From Natrinema amylolyticum (GTDB lineage: Archaea > Halobacteriota > Halobacteria > Halobacteriales > Natrialbaceae), in assembly GCF_020515625.1 (NCBI RefSeq), contig NZ_JAIWPJ010000001.1, positions 186,001 through 250,000 on the forward strand: a DNA stretch of 64,000 nucleotides, written 5' to 3'. Of this stretch, positions 49,741 through 58,357 are shown in pieces. The notes beneath the pieces are model-generated. The model saw only the letters and a program-made list of their open reading frames with translations, had not been told where the DNA came from and did no database searches. Position 1 is the stretch's first letter; each line of letters starts with the position of its first letter. Made by a program: the position numbers and the translations under genes.

Positions 49741-50358
49741 TCACCGCCGTTTCGCGGCCGAGTCGTCCATGTGCATCTCGTGAATCGAGATCCGGCTGTC
49801 GGCGGCGTCGTCGAACTCGGTCGTCGGGGTGGTCGGCCGTTCCGACTCGAGACGCTCACCGTCGCGGTCGGCGTCGCGGGTCGCTTGGCGCTCGGCCGCG
49901 TCGTAGGACGACCCCATCGCGATCAGGAACCCGACCATCGCGGTGACGAGCGCGACGACGCCGATCGCGACGGCACCGATCGACGCTACCACGCCCGAGA
50001 GGACCTGTCCGGAGACCAGCAGCGAGGCCGCCGTCACGGCCGCGATCAACGTGAGTAGTCGCGCGAGCCGACCGGTATCCAGCCCGCGGTAGCTCTTCTC
50101 ACCGGTCGTATCGAACAAGACCCCCAAGATCCCCTCGTAGGAATCGTCGGTCCGGGCGTTGCCGAGGGAGTGGGTCGACTGTGCGACCCACACGCCGGCG
50201 GTGAAGTTGAGGAACGCGACGAACGAGACGAGACCGATCTGTCCGTCGACGAACAGTCCCGTCGCGATCGCACCCGCAAACGTCACCGCCATGATGGCGT
50301 GGGTGACGAGCGATCGGGTACCGAAGTCTTCGAGCCGGGAGAGATATCCGAGGTTCAT
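49741..50358 (-). CDS. Multi-pass membrane protein of unknown function
   Basis: A 205-residue protein with four hydrophobic helices (THAIMAVTFAGAIATGLFV; LVSFVAFLNFTAGVWVA; LLTLIAAVTAASLLVSG; GAVAIGVVALVTAMVGFLIAMG), a polar loop between the two pairs, and an acidic C-terminal tail (about 55 residues) ending IHEMHMDDSAAKRR. I do not recognise the family. The ATG at 50358 (MNLGYLSRL) was chosen because the upstream extension is not membrane-protein-like. It is divergent from pelota. Confidence 0.65.
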   Translation of the reverse strand: MNLGYLSRLEDFGTRSLVTHAIMAVTFAGAIATGLFVDGQIGLVSFVAFLNFTAGVWVAQSTHSLGNARTDDSYEGILGVLFDTTGEKSYRGLDTGRLARLLTLIAAVTAASLLVSGQVLSGVVASIGAVAIGVVALVTAMVGFLIAMGSSYDAAERQATRDADRDGERLESERPTTPTTEFDDAADSRISIHEMHMDDSAAKRR

Positions 50359-50552
50359 ACCTGATAGCGGAGCGCACCGGGGATAGCCTCGGTCCCTAAC
50401 TATGTTTATTGTGGACAAGTAACACGAATTTTACCTTTCGCCGACGTGTTTCGTCCGTCTCCTCGTCGCGCGTCACCAGAGCAGTCATCGCGTCGCTGAA
50501 CGGGCGCGCACCGATCGCAGTCCACTTACCGCCACCCCGCGAACGAACGCGC

Positions 50553-51620
50553 ATGCAGATCAAAGACCGGGAGCAGGTCGAGGGCGGCCGCGAGCGGGTC
50601 ACGGTCGTCCCCGAGAGCGTCGACGACCTCTGGCACCTGCAGTACGTCCTCGAGCCCGGCGACCGCGTCGCGGGCGATACGACTCGGCGAATCCAGCGCA
50701 ACGACGACCAGATGCGGGACACGGGCGGCGAACGCGAGCACATGTGGGTCGCCATCGCCGTCGACGATGTCGAGTTCCACAAGTTCGCCAACCGGCTGCG
50801 GGTCGGCGGCGAGATCGTCGCCTCGTCCCGCGAGGACCAGTTGAACTTCCACCACACGCTCAACGTCGAGCCGCGCGACGAGATTTCGATCGAGAAGCGG
50901 TTCAAGCCCGATCAGGAGGCCCGCCTCGAGGAGGCCGAGGAGGCCACCGAGAACCCGGACGTCGCGATCGCGACCGTCGAGGAGGGACAGGCCCACGTCC
51001 ACACGGTCGCCCAGTACGGCACCGAGGAGCGGGCGACGATCACTGGCACGACCGGCAAGGGCGAGTACGCCCGCGGCCGCTCGGAGCTGTTCGAAGAGCT
51101 CGCGACGGTCCTCAAACGCCTCGAGGTCGACGCGATCATCCTCGCCGGCCCGGGCTTTACGAAGCAAGACGCGTACAAGCACTTAGAGGAGAACGAGCCC
51201 GAGGTCGCCGAGTTGATCACGATGGTCGACACGGCGGCCGTCGGCGACCGCGGCGTCCACGAGGTGCTCAAGCGGGGCGCGGTCGCGGACGTCCAGGAGG
51301 AGACCCGCATCGAGAGCGAGGCCGAGTACATCGACGAGCTCACGCGGCGTATCGCCGACGGTGCCAAGGCGGCGTACGGCCCCGAACAGGTGAAAAAGGC
51401 AGCCGAGTTCGGCGCGATCGAACGCCTGCTCGTGCTCGACGATCGACTACAGAAGGAGCGCGGTCCCGACGGCGAGTGGGCGATCAGCGTCGACGAGATC
51501 GTCCGCACGACCGAGCAGAAAGGCGGCGACGTGACTGTTTTCTCGAGCGAGTTCCCGCCAGGTCAGCAGCTCTCGAACCTCGGCGGCATCGCGGCGCTGT
51601 TGCGATATCGCCTCGAGTGA
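50553..51620 (+). CDS. pelA: mRNA surveillance protein Pelota
   Basis: A 355-residue Pelota/Dom34 protein. The N-terminal Sm-like domain starts [21 protein letters not shown] and has [14 protein letters not shown]; the middle domain has [16 protein letters not shown] and [16 protein letters not shown]; the C-terminal domain has [13 protein letters not shown] and [23 protein letters not shown]. Pelota recognises stalled ribosomes and, with an ABCE1-type ATPase, splits them. The ATG at 50553 matches the family start. RqcH, which acts after splitting, is encoded 2.6 kb away. Confidence 0.94.
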   Translation: MQIKDREQVEGGRERVTVVPESVDDLWHLQYVLEPGDRVAGDTTRRIQRNDDQMRDTGGEREHMWVAIAVDDVEFHKFANRLRVGGEIVASSREDQLNFHHTLNVEPRDEISIEKRFKPDQEARLEEAEEATENPDVAIATVEEGQAHVHTVAQYGTEERATITGTTGKGEYARGRSELFEELATVLKRLEVDAIILAGPGFTKQDAYKHLEENEPEVAELITMVDTAAVGDRGVHEVLKRGAVADVQEETRIESEAEYIDELTRRIADGAKAAYGPEQVKKAAEFGAIERLLVLDDRLQKERGPDGEWAISVDEIVRTTEQKGGDVTVFSSEFPPGQQLSNLGGIAALLRYRLE

Positions 51621-51650
51621 GCGCGACGCGCTGCCGGTGGCCAGCGGCGC

Positions 51651-52406
51651 TCACTCGACGCGCATCTCGTCGCTGGCCTCGATCAGTTGGATGAGCACGG
51701 AGGCGAACAGCGAGCCCGAACTCCAGATCGCCGTCTCGCCGTCCTCGCCGCCGAGGACGCTCAACAGGATGCTATCGTCGTCGGCGATGACGATCCGCCC
51801 GGACCGCTCGTCGTCCGTCCGGTGGGCCGGCGGGCGCTCGACGGTGACGCCCTCGACGTCGGCGAACCGTTCCTGGACGGCCTCGGTTCGACTGACGACG
51901 ACGACCGTGACGCCGGCCGCGACGCGCTCCGCGAGCGTCCGTTCGATCGGCGTCGTGACGAGTTCCGGAAGGCGGGTCCCGAAGACGATCCGGTCCTCGG
52001 CCTGCGAGAGAATATCGACCGTCCGATCGGCGACGCGGTCCCGGCCGCGAACCGTCCAGATGTCCTCTTGGGTTTCCTCGCCGTCCGGTTCCTTTCTGAC
52101 GGTTTCGACGTACTCGAACGCCCGATCCTGCTCGCGCTCGAACTGTTCTCGGAGCGTCTCTCGAGCCTCCTCGACGCTGACCGGCCGGTACCGGATCGGG
52201 TTCGACTGCTGGACCTCGAGCAGGCCGCGGTCCTCCAAGCTTTCCGCGACGCTGTAGACCTGCGAGCGCGGCACGTCCGCGATGTCGGCGACGTCCCTGG
52301 CCGTGCCTGCGCTCAGCCGATGGAGCGCGATGAATACCTTGGCCTCGTAGCTGGTGAGGCCGAGCTGTTCGAAGGCGTCGACAGCCTCGGTTTCGTCGCC
52401 GCTCAT
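51651..52406 (-). CDS. TrmB family transcriptional regulator
   Basis: A 251-residue TrmB-like regulator. The N-terminal winged helix has LGLTSYEAKVFIALHRL, DVADIADVPRSQVYSVAESLEDRGL and VQQSNPIRYRPV. The C-terminal effector domain has RVADRTVDILSQAEDRIVFGT and ending DDSILLSVLGGEDGETAIWSSGS. Its ATG overlaps the stop of the upstream HAE3 exporter gene by 4 nt, so the exporter and this regulator are one operon, and autoregulation of the exporter is likely. Confidence 0.88.
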   Translation of the reverse strand: MSGDETEAVDAFEQLGLTSYEAKVFIALHRLSAGTARDVADIADVPRSQVYSVAESLEDRGLLEVQQSNPIRYRPVSVEEARETLREQFEREQDRAFEYVETVRKEPDGEETQEDIWTVRGRDRVADRTVDILSQAEDRIVFGTRLPELVTTPIERTLAERVAAGVTVVVVSRTEAVQERFADVEGVTVERPPAHRTDDERSGRIVIADDDSILLSVLGGEDGETAIWSSGSLFASVLIQLIEASDEMRVE

Positions 52407-55396
52407 TCGTCGTCACCCCGGTCGGGCTCGACCCCGCCGTCGCTGGCAGTGGGCGTCACCGTCCGCGCACCCGACGCGTCGAAGGAGACATCCGGTCCGA
52501 AGTACCGCGTCCAGAGGACCAGCAGCGTCGGGAGCACGACGACGCTGGCGAGGAACGCGTAGGTGATCGTCAGCCCGGTGATGATCCCGAACTGCCGCAG
52601 CGCGGGGAGGATCGCGAAGGCGAGCGTCCCGAAGCCGCCGACGGTCGTCGCGGCGCTGCCGAGCAGCGCCCCGCCGGTTCCGGTGACGGTCGTCCGCAGC
52701 GCCGACCAGACGTTGCCCTGGCGCTCGAGCTCGAGCGTGTAGCGGGCACTGACGTGGATGCTGTAGGCGACCCCGAGCCCGACGGTGAGGCTCGTGATCA
52801 TCCCCGTCAGGACGTTGAAGGGCATGCCGATGAGGTACATCGTCCCCAGAATCCAGCTGACAGAGAACGCGACCGGCAGGAGGGTCACGGCACCCAGCGA
52901 GGCGCTGTTACCCGTCAGCCGGTAGGCGACGGTGAGGAACAGGAATACCGCCACGAGCGTGATAATCAGGCTCTCGAGGACGGTATCGAGCAGGTCCTGT
53001 TCGACGATGTAGCTGACGATGGGATCGCCGGTCGCGATGGCGCTCCAGCGGTCGTCGCTGCCGTCCTCGATCCCGCCGGCGACATCGCGCATTTCGCTGG
53101 TCGTCTCGGCGGACGTGGCGTCCCCTTGGACGGCGATGACCATCCGGGTCGACTGGTACTCACCGCTGTCAGTCCGGTGGACGACTTGACTCGCACTCTC
53201 CGCGTCGATCTCGAAGAGTTGGTCGTACAGTGCCGAGACGTTCTCGTCGGGAACGCCGTCGTCGTCGGTATCTGCAGCAGTGAACGACTCGTTGAAGGAC
53301 TCGTTCTGTCCCGCGACCCGCTCCATCGTCGAGAGCGGGTCCTGTATGTCGGCCTCGCCGGTCGCGAGCGTGTACGCGACGCCGCTGTCGGCGGCGCTCT
53401 CCCGGGCGTCGTCGATTTCGTCGAGTACTGCGGGATCAGTGACGTTCCCCTCGACGAGTATCTGCGCCTGCCGGTCCTGGCGCTGGAAGTGCTCGTTGAC
53501 GTACTCGAGGTCGTCTTTCGCGTGGTACTCGCCGGGAGCCATCCCGCCGGGAAGCTTCTGAGTCCACTCCGGGGGGCTGTCCGCGAGGAAGTCTTCCTCC
53601 TGGAAACTGGTGTCGACCTGCGTCGCGCCGTACGCGCCGCCGACGGTGAGCAGGGCGACGAGGAGGATGATGACCAGCGGAATCCGACGGGCGGCGGCCG
53701 AACCGACCGTCAGGATTTCGCTGAAGGGGCCACCCCCGGTTCCGAACGCGCGCTTTCGCCGATCGATCCCCCGAGCCTCGAGTAACTCGTCGATCTCGAC
53801 CTTGGCGGCGGGGATCAGCGCGCCGAAGACGATCAGCGCGGCGACGATCCCGACGGAGCTGACGATGCCGAACTCCCGAATGGGGGCGATCGGGCTGACG
53901 AGGTTCGAGAGGAAGCCGATGACGGTCGTGGCCGTCACCCAGACGAGGGCGGCTCCGACGCCGGCCAGTGCGGTCGTCATCGAGCCGCGGACGGTTCCGC
54001 TGGTACCGTCGGTCTCGCGCTGTTCGCGATGTCGCATGAAGACGTGAATCGCGTAGTCGATCGAGAGCCCGATCAGGAGGACCGGTACCGCGACGAACAT
54101 CTGGTTGAACGCGATGCCCGCCCAGCCCATGAAGCCGAACGTCCAGACGAGGACGGCGACGATGCCGACGACTCCGAGGACGATGTCAAGCGGGTCGCGG
54201 TACGCGACCAACAGTGCGGCGACGACGAACAGCAGGGCCAGCGGGCCGACGATGGCGAGGCTGTCGCCCATCGAGCGGTCGATCTCGTCGGTAATCAGCC
54301 CGCCGCCGAAGACGAGGTAGTCCTGCGTCTGCGTCTCCGCCAACTCGCGGATGTCGAGCTGGCTGTCGATGATCCGCTCGCTGACTGCGCCACCGCCCAT
54401 CCCCTCGGCACTATCGCCGTCGGTCGCCTGAGTCACCGAGGTCATCCGGGCTTCGGCCGTGGTACTGCCCGGATCGTACGACGTCGGCATCAACGCGATC
54501 GCGAAGTTATCGTCGGAGTCGTTCGACGAAAGCGTCTCCTCGAGGGTTCGCTCGTACTCCTCGTCGCTCAGATCCTCGAGGGCCGCGATCTGCTCGTCGA
54601 GGGGCGGCTGCTCCTCGCTCTGCAACGCCGCGTACTCCGCTTCGAGGACGCCGGCCGTTCCGTTCCGATAGACGCCCTCGAGTCGCTCGGTGAGTCGCTG
54701 GTACTCGGGATCCTCGGTCGGATTCTCGGTCGCCGAGCGGATCTCGAAGCGCTGCGATTCGATTTCTCGAGCCTGCCGGACGGCCGACTCGTACTGGGCC
54801 GTCTGATTCGCGGTGAGTCCGTCGGTCGCGTTCTCGACGACGGCATCGAACTGCGCCTCGAGCTCGGCCGACCGAGCCCGATACTCGGACTGATTGATCG
54901 ACCCGTTCTCGGACGACGCGTTCAACTGTTCGTACTGGCGCTGGAGCCCGACCGTCTCGTTGAGACCCGACTCGAGTCGCGCGCTCGTCTCGTTCAGTTC
55001 GGCCGCCTCCTCGCTTCTGATCGCGGAGATCGCGACGAGGTTCTCGACGCCGGTGATCGACTGATTCTCGGCGAGCGTCGAATTGACCGACTCGTTCGCC
55101 CGCAGTTCCTGCTGGAACTCGAGCGACGAGAGCAACGACTCTCTCGTGAGCACGTTATCGCCGCGTGCGATCACCTGGACGCGGGTCGTGTTTTCCTCCT
55201 GCTCGCTCGTGAAGTTCTCGTCGATGCGCTCGAGGGCTTTCGCCTCCTCGGATTCGCCCTCGAACTGGGAGAGCGAGGAGTCGTCGTCGACCATCGGCAT
55301 TCCGGCTCCGACGAGTGCCGTCGAGAGCACGAGAACGACGAGTACGATACGTGTATGCGACGTGATGGCGTCCGCGAGCCGGTCGGGAACGCTCAT
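52403..55396 (-). CDS. HAE3/MMPL family RND exporter
   Basis: A 997-residue exporter with 12 membrane helices in two six-helix halves, each after a large external loop, and SSD-like segments (VPVLLIGLSIDYAIHVFMRHREQ; LTVGLGVAYSIHVSARYTLELE) holding the Asp and His/Arg of the second and fourth helix pairs. The first external loop is a long helical coiled-coil domain with many Gln/Glu/Asn residues. The family moves hydrophobic or amphiphilic compounds; the substrate is unknown. The ATG at 55396 was preferred to an upstream start. It is followed immediately by its TrmB-type regulator. Confidence 0.88.
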   Translation of the reverse strand: MSVPDRLADAITSHTRIVLVVLVLSTALVGAGMPMVDDDSSLSQFEGESEEAKALERIDENFTSEQEENTTRVQVIARGDNVLTRESLLSSLEFQQELRANESVNSTLAENQSITGVENLVAISAIRSEEAAELNETSARLESGLNETVGLQRQYEQLNASSENGSINQSEYRARSAELEAQFDAVVENATDGLTANQTAQYESAVRQAREIESQRFEIRSATENPTEDPEYQRLTERLEGVYRNGTAGVLEAEYAALQSEEQPPLDEQIAALEDLSDEEYERTLEETLSSNDSDDNFAIALMPTSYDPGSTTAEARMTSVTQATDGDSAEGMGGGAVSERIIDSQLDIRELAETQTQDYLVFGGGLITDEIDRSMGDSLAIVGPLALLFVVAALLVAYRDPLDIVLGVVGIVAVLVWTFGFMGWAGIAFNQMFVAVPVLLIGLSIDYAIHVFMRHREQRETDGTSGTVRGSMTTALAGVGAALVWVTATTVIGFLSNLVSPIAPIREFGIVSSVGIVAALIVFGALIPAAKVEIDELLEARGIDRRKRAFGTGGGPFSEILTVGSAAARRIPLVIILLVALLTVGGAYGATQVDTSFQEEDFLADSPPEWTQKLPGGMAPGEYHAKDDLEYVNEHFQRQDRQAQILVEGNVTDPAVLDEIDDARESAADSGVAYTLATGEADIQDPLSTMERVAGQNESFNESFTAADTDDDGVPDENVSALYDQLFEIDAESASQVVHRTDSGEYQSTRMVIAVQGDATSAETTSEMRDVAGGIEDGSDDRWSAIATGDPIVSYIVEQDLLDTVLESLIITLVAVFLFLTVAYRLTGNSASLGAVTLLPVAFSVSWILGTMYLIGMPFNVLTGMITSLTVGLGVAYSIHVSARYTLELERQGNVWSALRTTVTGTGGALLGSAATTVGGFGTLAFAILPALRQFGIITGLTITYAFLASVVVLPTLLVLWTRYFGPDVSFDASGARTVTPTASDGGVEPDRGDDE

Positions 55397-55616
55397 TCGG
55401 TCACCTCGTCGGTCGTCCGCCACGAATCAGAGGGACACATTCTGTTGTTATGATCCTACAAACGCGATCGCATATACCTGTTTGGAACGCCTCTCAGTGA
55501 GGCATAAAATCCAATGAGAGTGCGTCACGAAGCCAATATAGCCACCGCTGTGGTTGATCGATATCGGTCGGACGGCGACGACTCGAGCGCGGATTCCACC
55601 GCCACTCGTCGCGGTA

Positions 55617-56351
55617 CTATTCGATGGAGACCGTCTTGAGGTCCTCGGCGAACCGAACGTCGCCGTCGTAGTGAGCGCCGATCGACTCGAGCATCTCGTC
55701 GTGGCGGCCCTCGGTGTGGGGGTAGAGGTGAGTCAGGTAGACGCGTCCGATTTCGCGACCGGCGAGCGCCCGGCCGAGCGTGTCCGGCGTCGGATGATTC
55801 GAGACGTCGACGTCGTCGGGGAACGAGCAGTCGTGGGCCAGAATCGCCGAGCCCTCCGCGAAGTTCGCCAGTCCGGAAAACGCCTCGCTGTCACCGCTGA
55901 AGGTGAAGAGATCGCCGAATCGGTAGGCCAGACAGGGGAGCGAGTGACGCGTCTCGTAGGCCGAGACGTCGAAGCCGGCGACGGAGAACTCGCCGGCGAC
56001 CACCTCCCTGACCTGTAACTCGATCTTGTCCTGCATGTACTCGTGGACCGAGAGCAGGTCGTCGATCAGCGCCTTCGTCCCCTGCGGGCCGACGATCTCG
56101 AGGTGGTCCTCGCCGGCGAGCCAGCGGGCTTTCATCAGCGGCAGCAGGTCGGCGACGTGATCGAGGTGGTGGTGGGTCAGGAGGACGGTCGAGACGTTCT
56201 CGTAGCCGACGCCGGACTGCTGGAGCCGCTGGAGCGCGCCGGCACCGCAGTCCAGCAGCAGCGTCCGGCCGTCGTCCTGCACGAGGATCCCCGCCTGAAA
56301 GCGTTCGCCGGTGGGCATCGCGCTGCCCGTGCCGAGAAAGGTAACGCGCAT
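55617..56351 (-). CDS. Ribonuclease Z-like metallo-beta-lactamase hydrolase
   Basis: A 244-residue hydrolase of the metallo-beta-lactamase fold, like RNase Z but shorter. It begins MRVTFLGTGSAMPTGERFQAG, with DCGAGALQRL, the metal motif THHHLDHVADL, the aspartate in FTFSGDSEAF, LAHDCSF, and the final metal His in YLTHLYP. It lacks the flexible arm that tRNase Z uses to hold tRNA, so it may act on a small molecule. The ATG at 56351 matches the family start. It is divergent from the amidohydrolase gene. Confidence 0.88.
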   Translation of the reverse strand: MRVTFLGTGSAMPTGERFQAGILVQDDGRTLLLDCGAGALQRLQQSGVGYENVSTVLLTHHHLDHVADLLPLMKARWLAGEDHLEIVGPQGTKALIDDLLSVHEYMQDKIELQVREVVAGEFSVAGFDVSAYETRHSLPCLAYRFGDLFTFSGDSEAFSGLANFAEGSAILAHDCSFPDDVDVSNHPTPDTLGRALAGREIGRVYLTHLYPHTEGRHDEMLESIGAHYDGDVRFAEDLKTVSIE

Positions 56352-56451
56352 ACGCGGCTTTGGAACGGCCGTCCCGATAACAGTTGTTATGGATCCGATC
56401 CGTCTGTCAGCAGTGCGCTCCGGTCGCTTCCCGTGCGATCGCCCTCGTAAC

Positions 56452-56458
56452 TTTATAT
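56452..56458 (+). promoter_or_regulatory. TATA box upstream of the leader ORF
   Basis: TTTATAT in ACTTTATATGG. Its distance to the ATG at 56481 is 23-29 nt, ideal for leaderless transcription from that ATG, and too far (about 61-67 nt) for the main GTG. Confidence 0.5.
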
Positions 56459-56480
56459 GGCTGGTTTCCCAAGTCGGAGC

Positions 56481-56522
56481 ATGCGATTTTCTCACACACT
56501 ACTGTCGGGTGAGCCCACGTGA
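56481..56522 (+). CDS. Possible 13-residue leader ORF overlapping the amidohydrolase start
   Basis: ATG at 56481 opens a 13-codon frame (MRFSHTLLSGEPT) whose TGA at 56520-56522 overlaps the GTG start (56519-56521) of the amidohydrolase gene. The TATA box is placed so that a leaderless transcript would begin at this ATG. If translated, ribosomes would terminate and restart on the main gene. There is no direct evidence of translation. Confidence 0.35.
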   Translation: MRFSHTLLSGEPT

Positions 56523-58270
56523 CAGGGTCGACCGACGACCTGCAATCCGTCTCGCTCGGAACCACAGGAGCCGATCTCGTCGTCGCGAACGGACGCGTAC
56601 TGTTACCCGAACCCGGCGACCTGTACGACCGCGATGTCGTGGTCGCGGACGGCCGGATCGCAGCCGTCACCACCGACGCGAGCGACGTTACAGGGCCGGA
56701 TACCGCGGTCGTCGACGCCGAGGGAAAGGTCGTCACACCCGGTTTCGTCAACGCACACGTCCACGTCGACTCGTTTCAGCCCTTCGAGCGGGCGTACCAC
56801 CGGGTGCTCGCGACCGGAACCACGGCCGTCGTCACCGAGACCTGCGAGTTCGGGAGCTGTTTCGGCGCGGCCGGCGTCCGACAGCTCCTCGAGGCGACGA
56901 GCGAGCTGCCGATTCGGGTCTTCGGTACCGTGCCGCCACAGGCGTTCTTTGACGCGTTCTCCGTCGGCTACGACGGGTTCGACGACGCCGATCGCGAGGA
57001 ACTGGCCGACCTGCTGGCGGACGACCATATCGTCGGCGTCGGCGAGATCCCCTGGGTACAGGTCGTCGGGCGGTCCTCCCCGGTCGAGTCGCTCGCGACG
57101 CGGGCTCGAGAACGCGGCGCGACGGTGAGCGGCCACGGGGCGGGCTGTTCCGGCCGCCGACTGGCCGCCTTCGCCGCGACGATCACCGACGACCACGAGA
57201 TGGTCTCGAGCGATGAGGTCGCCGACCGCCTCGAGAACGGGATCCACGCGATCGGCCGCTACGGCACGTTCCGCGACGATATCGACGCGCTCGCCGACGC
57301 GTACGACCGGTTCGGAGCGGCCGAACTCTCCCTGTCGACGGACTGGATCTGGCCGACGGACATCGTCGACGAGGGGTACATGGACGCCGTCGTCCGGCGA
57401 GCGATCGAGGCGGGCATCGAGCCGGTCGACGCCGTCCGAATGGCCACGCTCAACCCGGCCCGTCACTTCGATCTGCCCGGCGTGGGGTCGCTGTCGCCCG
57501 GATCGCGCGCCGATATCGTCGTTCTCGACGACCTCGAGACCGTCGACGTCGAGACGGTGATCAGCGGCGGTGACGTCGTCGTCGACGGCGGGACACCGGT
57601 CGTCGAGCCCCGATCACGCGCGTATCCCGACTGGTTCCGCGACTCCCTGTCGCTGACGGTGGACGAGGCGGCGCTCCGAACGCCGACGACCGAGGGCGCT
57701 GACGGGACCGTGCGGGCGATCCACTGTGAGGGCGGGACGGTGACCAGCGAGACGACCGTCGACCCGGCGACCGCGGACGGTCAGTTCGTCGCGACGCCGG
57801 ACCGCGACGCGCTCAAGGTCGCGCTCTTCGATCGCTCACCGGGCGATACCGGCGACGGGTTCACCGGATTTCTCTCGGGGTTCGGACTCGAGACGGGCGC
57901 GGTCGCCACGTCTCACACGTGGCAGACGCCCGGCGTGATCGCCGTCGGTGCCGACGAGGACGCGATGAGACGAGCGATCGACGACGTGGTCGACATGGGC
58001 GGCGGCTGGGTCGTCCGCGACGGGGAGACGACGCGGACCGCCTTCCCGACGCCGATCGGTGCCCGGTGTGCGGACGTCGATATCTCCGAGAGCGCCGAAC
58101 GGCTGGCCGACGTGACCGCGACGCTCCGCGACCTGGGCTCGGATCTCGAGGAGCCGGCCCTCATCCTGCAGGCGCTGGCGTTCACGGGCGTTCCGTCGCT
58201 CAGACTGTCCTTTTCCGGATACGAGGACGTGTTCGCGCGGGAAACCGTCGGCCTCGATCCGACGGACTAG
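56519..58270 (+). CDS. Adenine deaminase-family amidohydrolase
   Basis: A 583-residue metal-dependent amidohydrolase read from a GTG. The early strand LVVANGRVLLPEPGDLYDRDVVVADGRI and metal motif VNAHVHVDS (H80, H82) are followed by VGEIPWVQVV, the helix-rich GATVSGHGAGCSGRRL, the second metal region LSTDWIWPTDI and ATLNPARHFDLPGVG. The C-terminal 240 residues are the extra domain of the adenine deaminase (Ade) subfamily, ending with AFTGVPSLRLSFSGYED. Adenine to hypoxanthine is the family's known reaction, but related enzymes differ, so the substrate is not certain. Confidence 0.82.
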   Translation: MTGSTDDLQSVSLGTTGADLVVANGRVLLPEPGDLYDRDVVVADGRIAAVTTDASDVTGPDTAVVDAEGKVVTPGFVNAHVHVDSFQPFERAYHRVLATGTTAVVTETCEFGSCFGAAGVRQLLEATSELPIRVFGTVPPQAFFDAFSVGYDGFDDADREELADLLADDHIVGVGEIPWVQVVGRSSPVESLATRARERGATVSGHGAGCSGRRLAAFAATITDDHEMVSSDEVADRLENGIHAIGRYGTFRDDIDALADAYDRFGAAELSLSTDWIWPTDIVDEGYMDAVVRRAIEAGIEPVDAVRMATLNPARHFDLPGVGSLSPGSRADIVVLDDLETVDVETVISGGDVVVDGGTPVVEPRSRAYPDWFRDSLSLTVDEAALRTPTTEGADGTVRAIHCEGGTVTSETTVDPATADGQFVATPDRDALKVALFDRSPGDTGDGFTGFLSGFGLETGAVATSHTWQTPGVIAVGADEDAMRRAIDDVVDMGGGWVVRDGETTRTAFPTPIGARCADVDISESAERLADVTATLRDLGSDLEEPALILQALAFTGVPSLRLSFSGYEDVFARETVGLDPTD

Positions 58271-58357
58271 AGGAGGCGTTCGGCTCCCGCAGCACGCTCC
58301 CCGCGCCGGTCTGCCGCGGGGCGAATAGCTAACTCGCCGGCGGCCGACCCGGCCCGT

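Noticed and set aside
49586-49783. 65-codon plus-strand frame starting MSIERPDGG
   Set aside because: Overlaps the end of the antisense membrane-protein gene, has no promoter at the right distance and no recognisable features.
55440-55530. Inverted-repeat-like bases (cctctcagtgaggc) upstream of the HAE3 gene as an operator
   Set aside because: The symmetric core is very short and I found no second copy, so the call is not supported.
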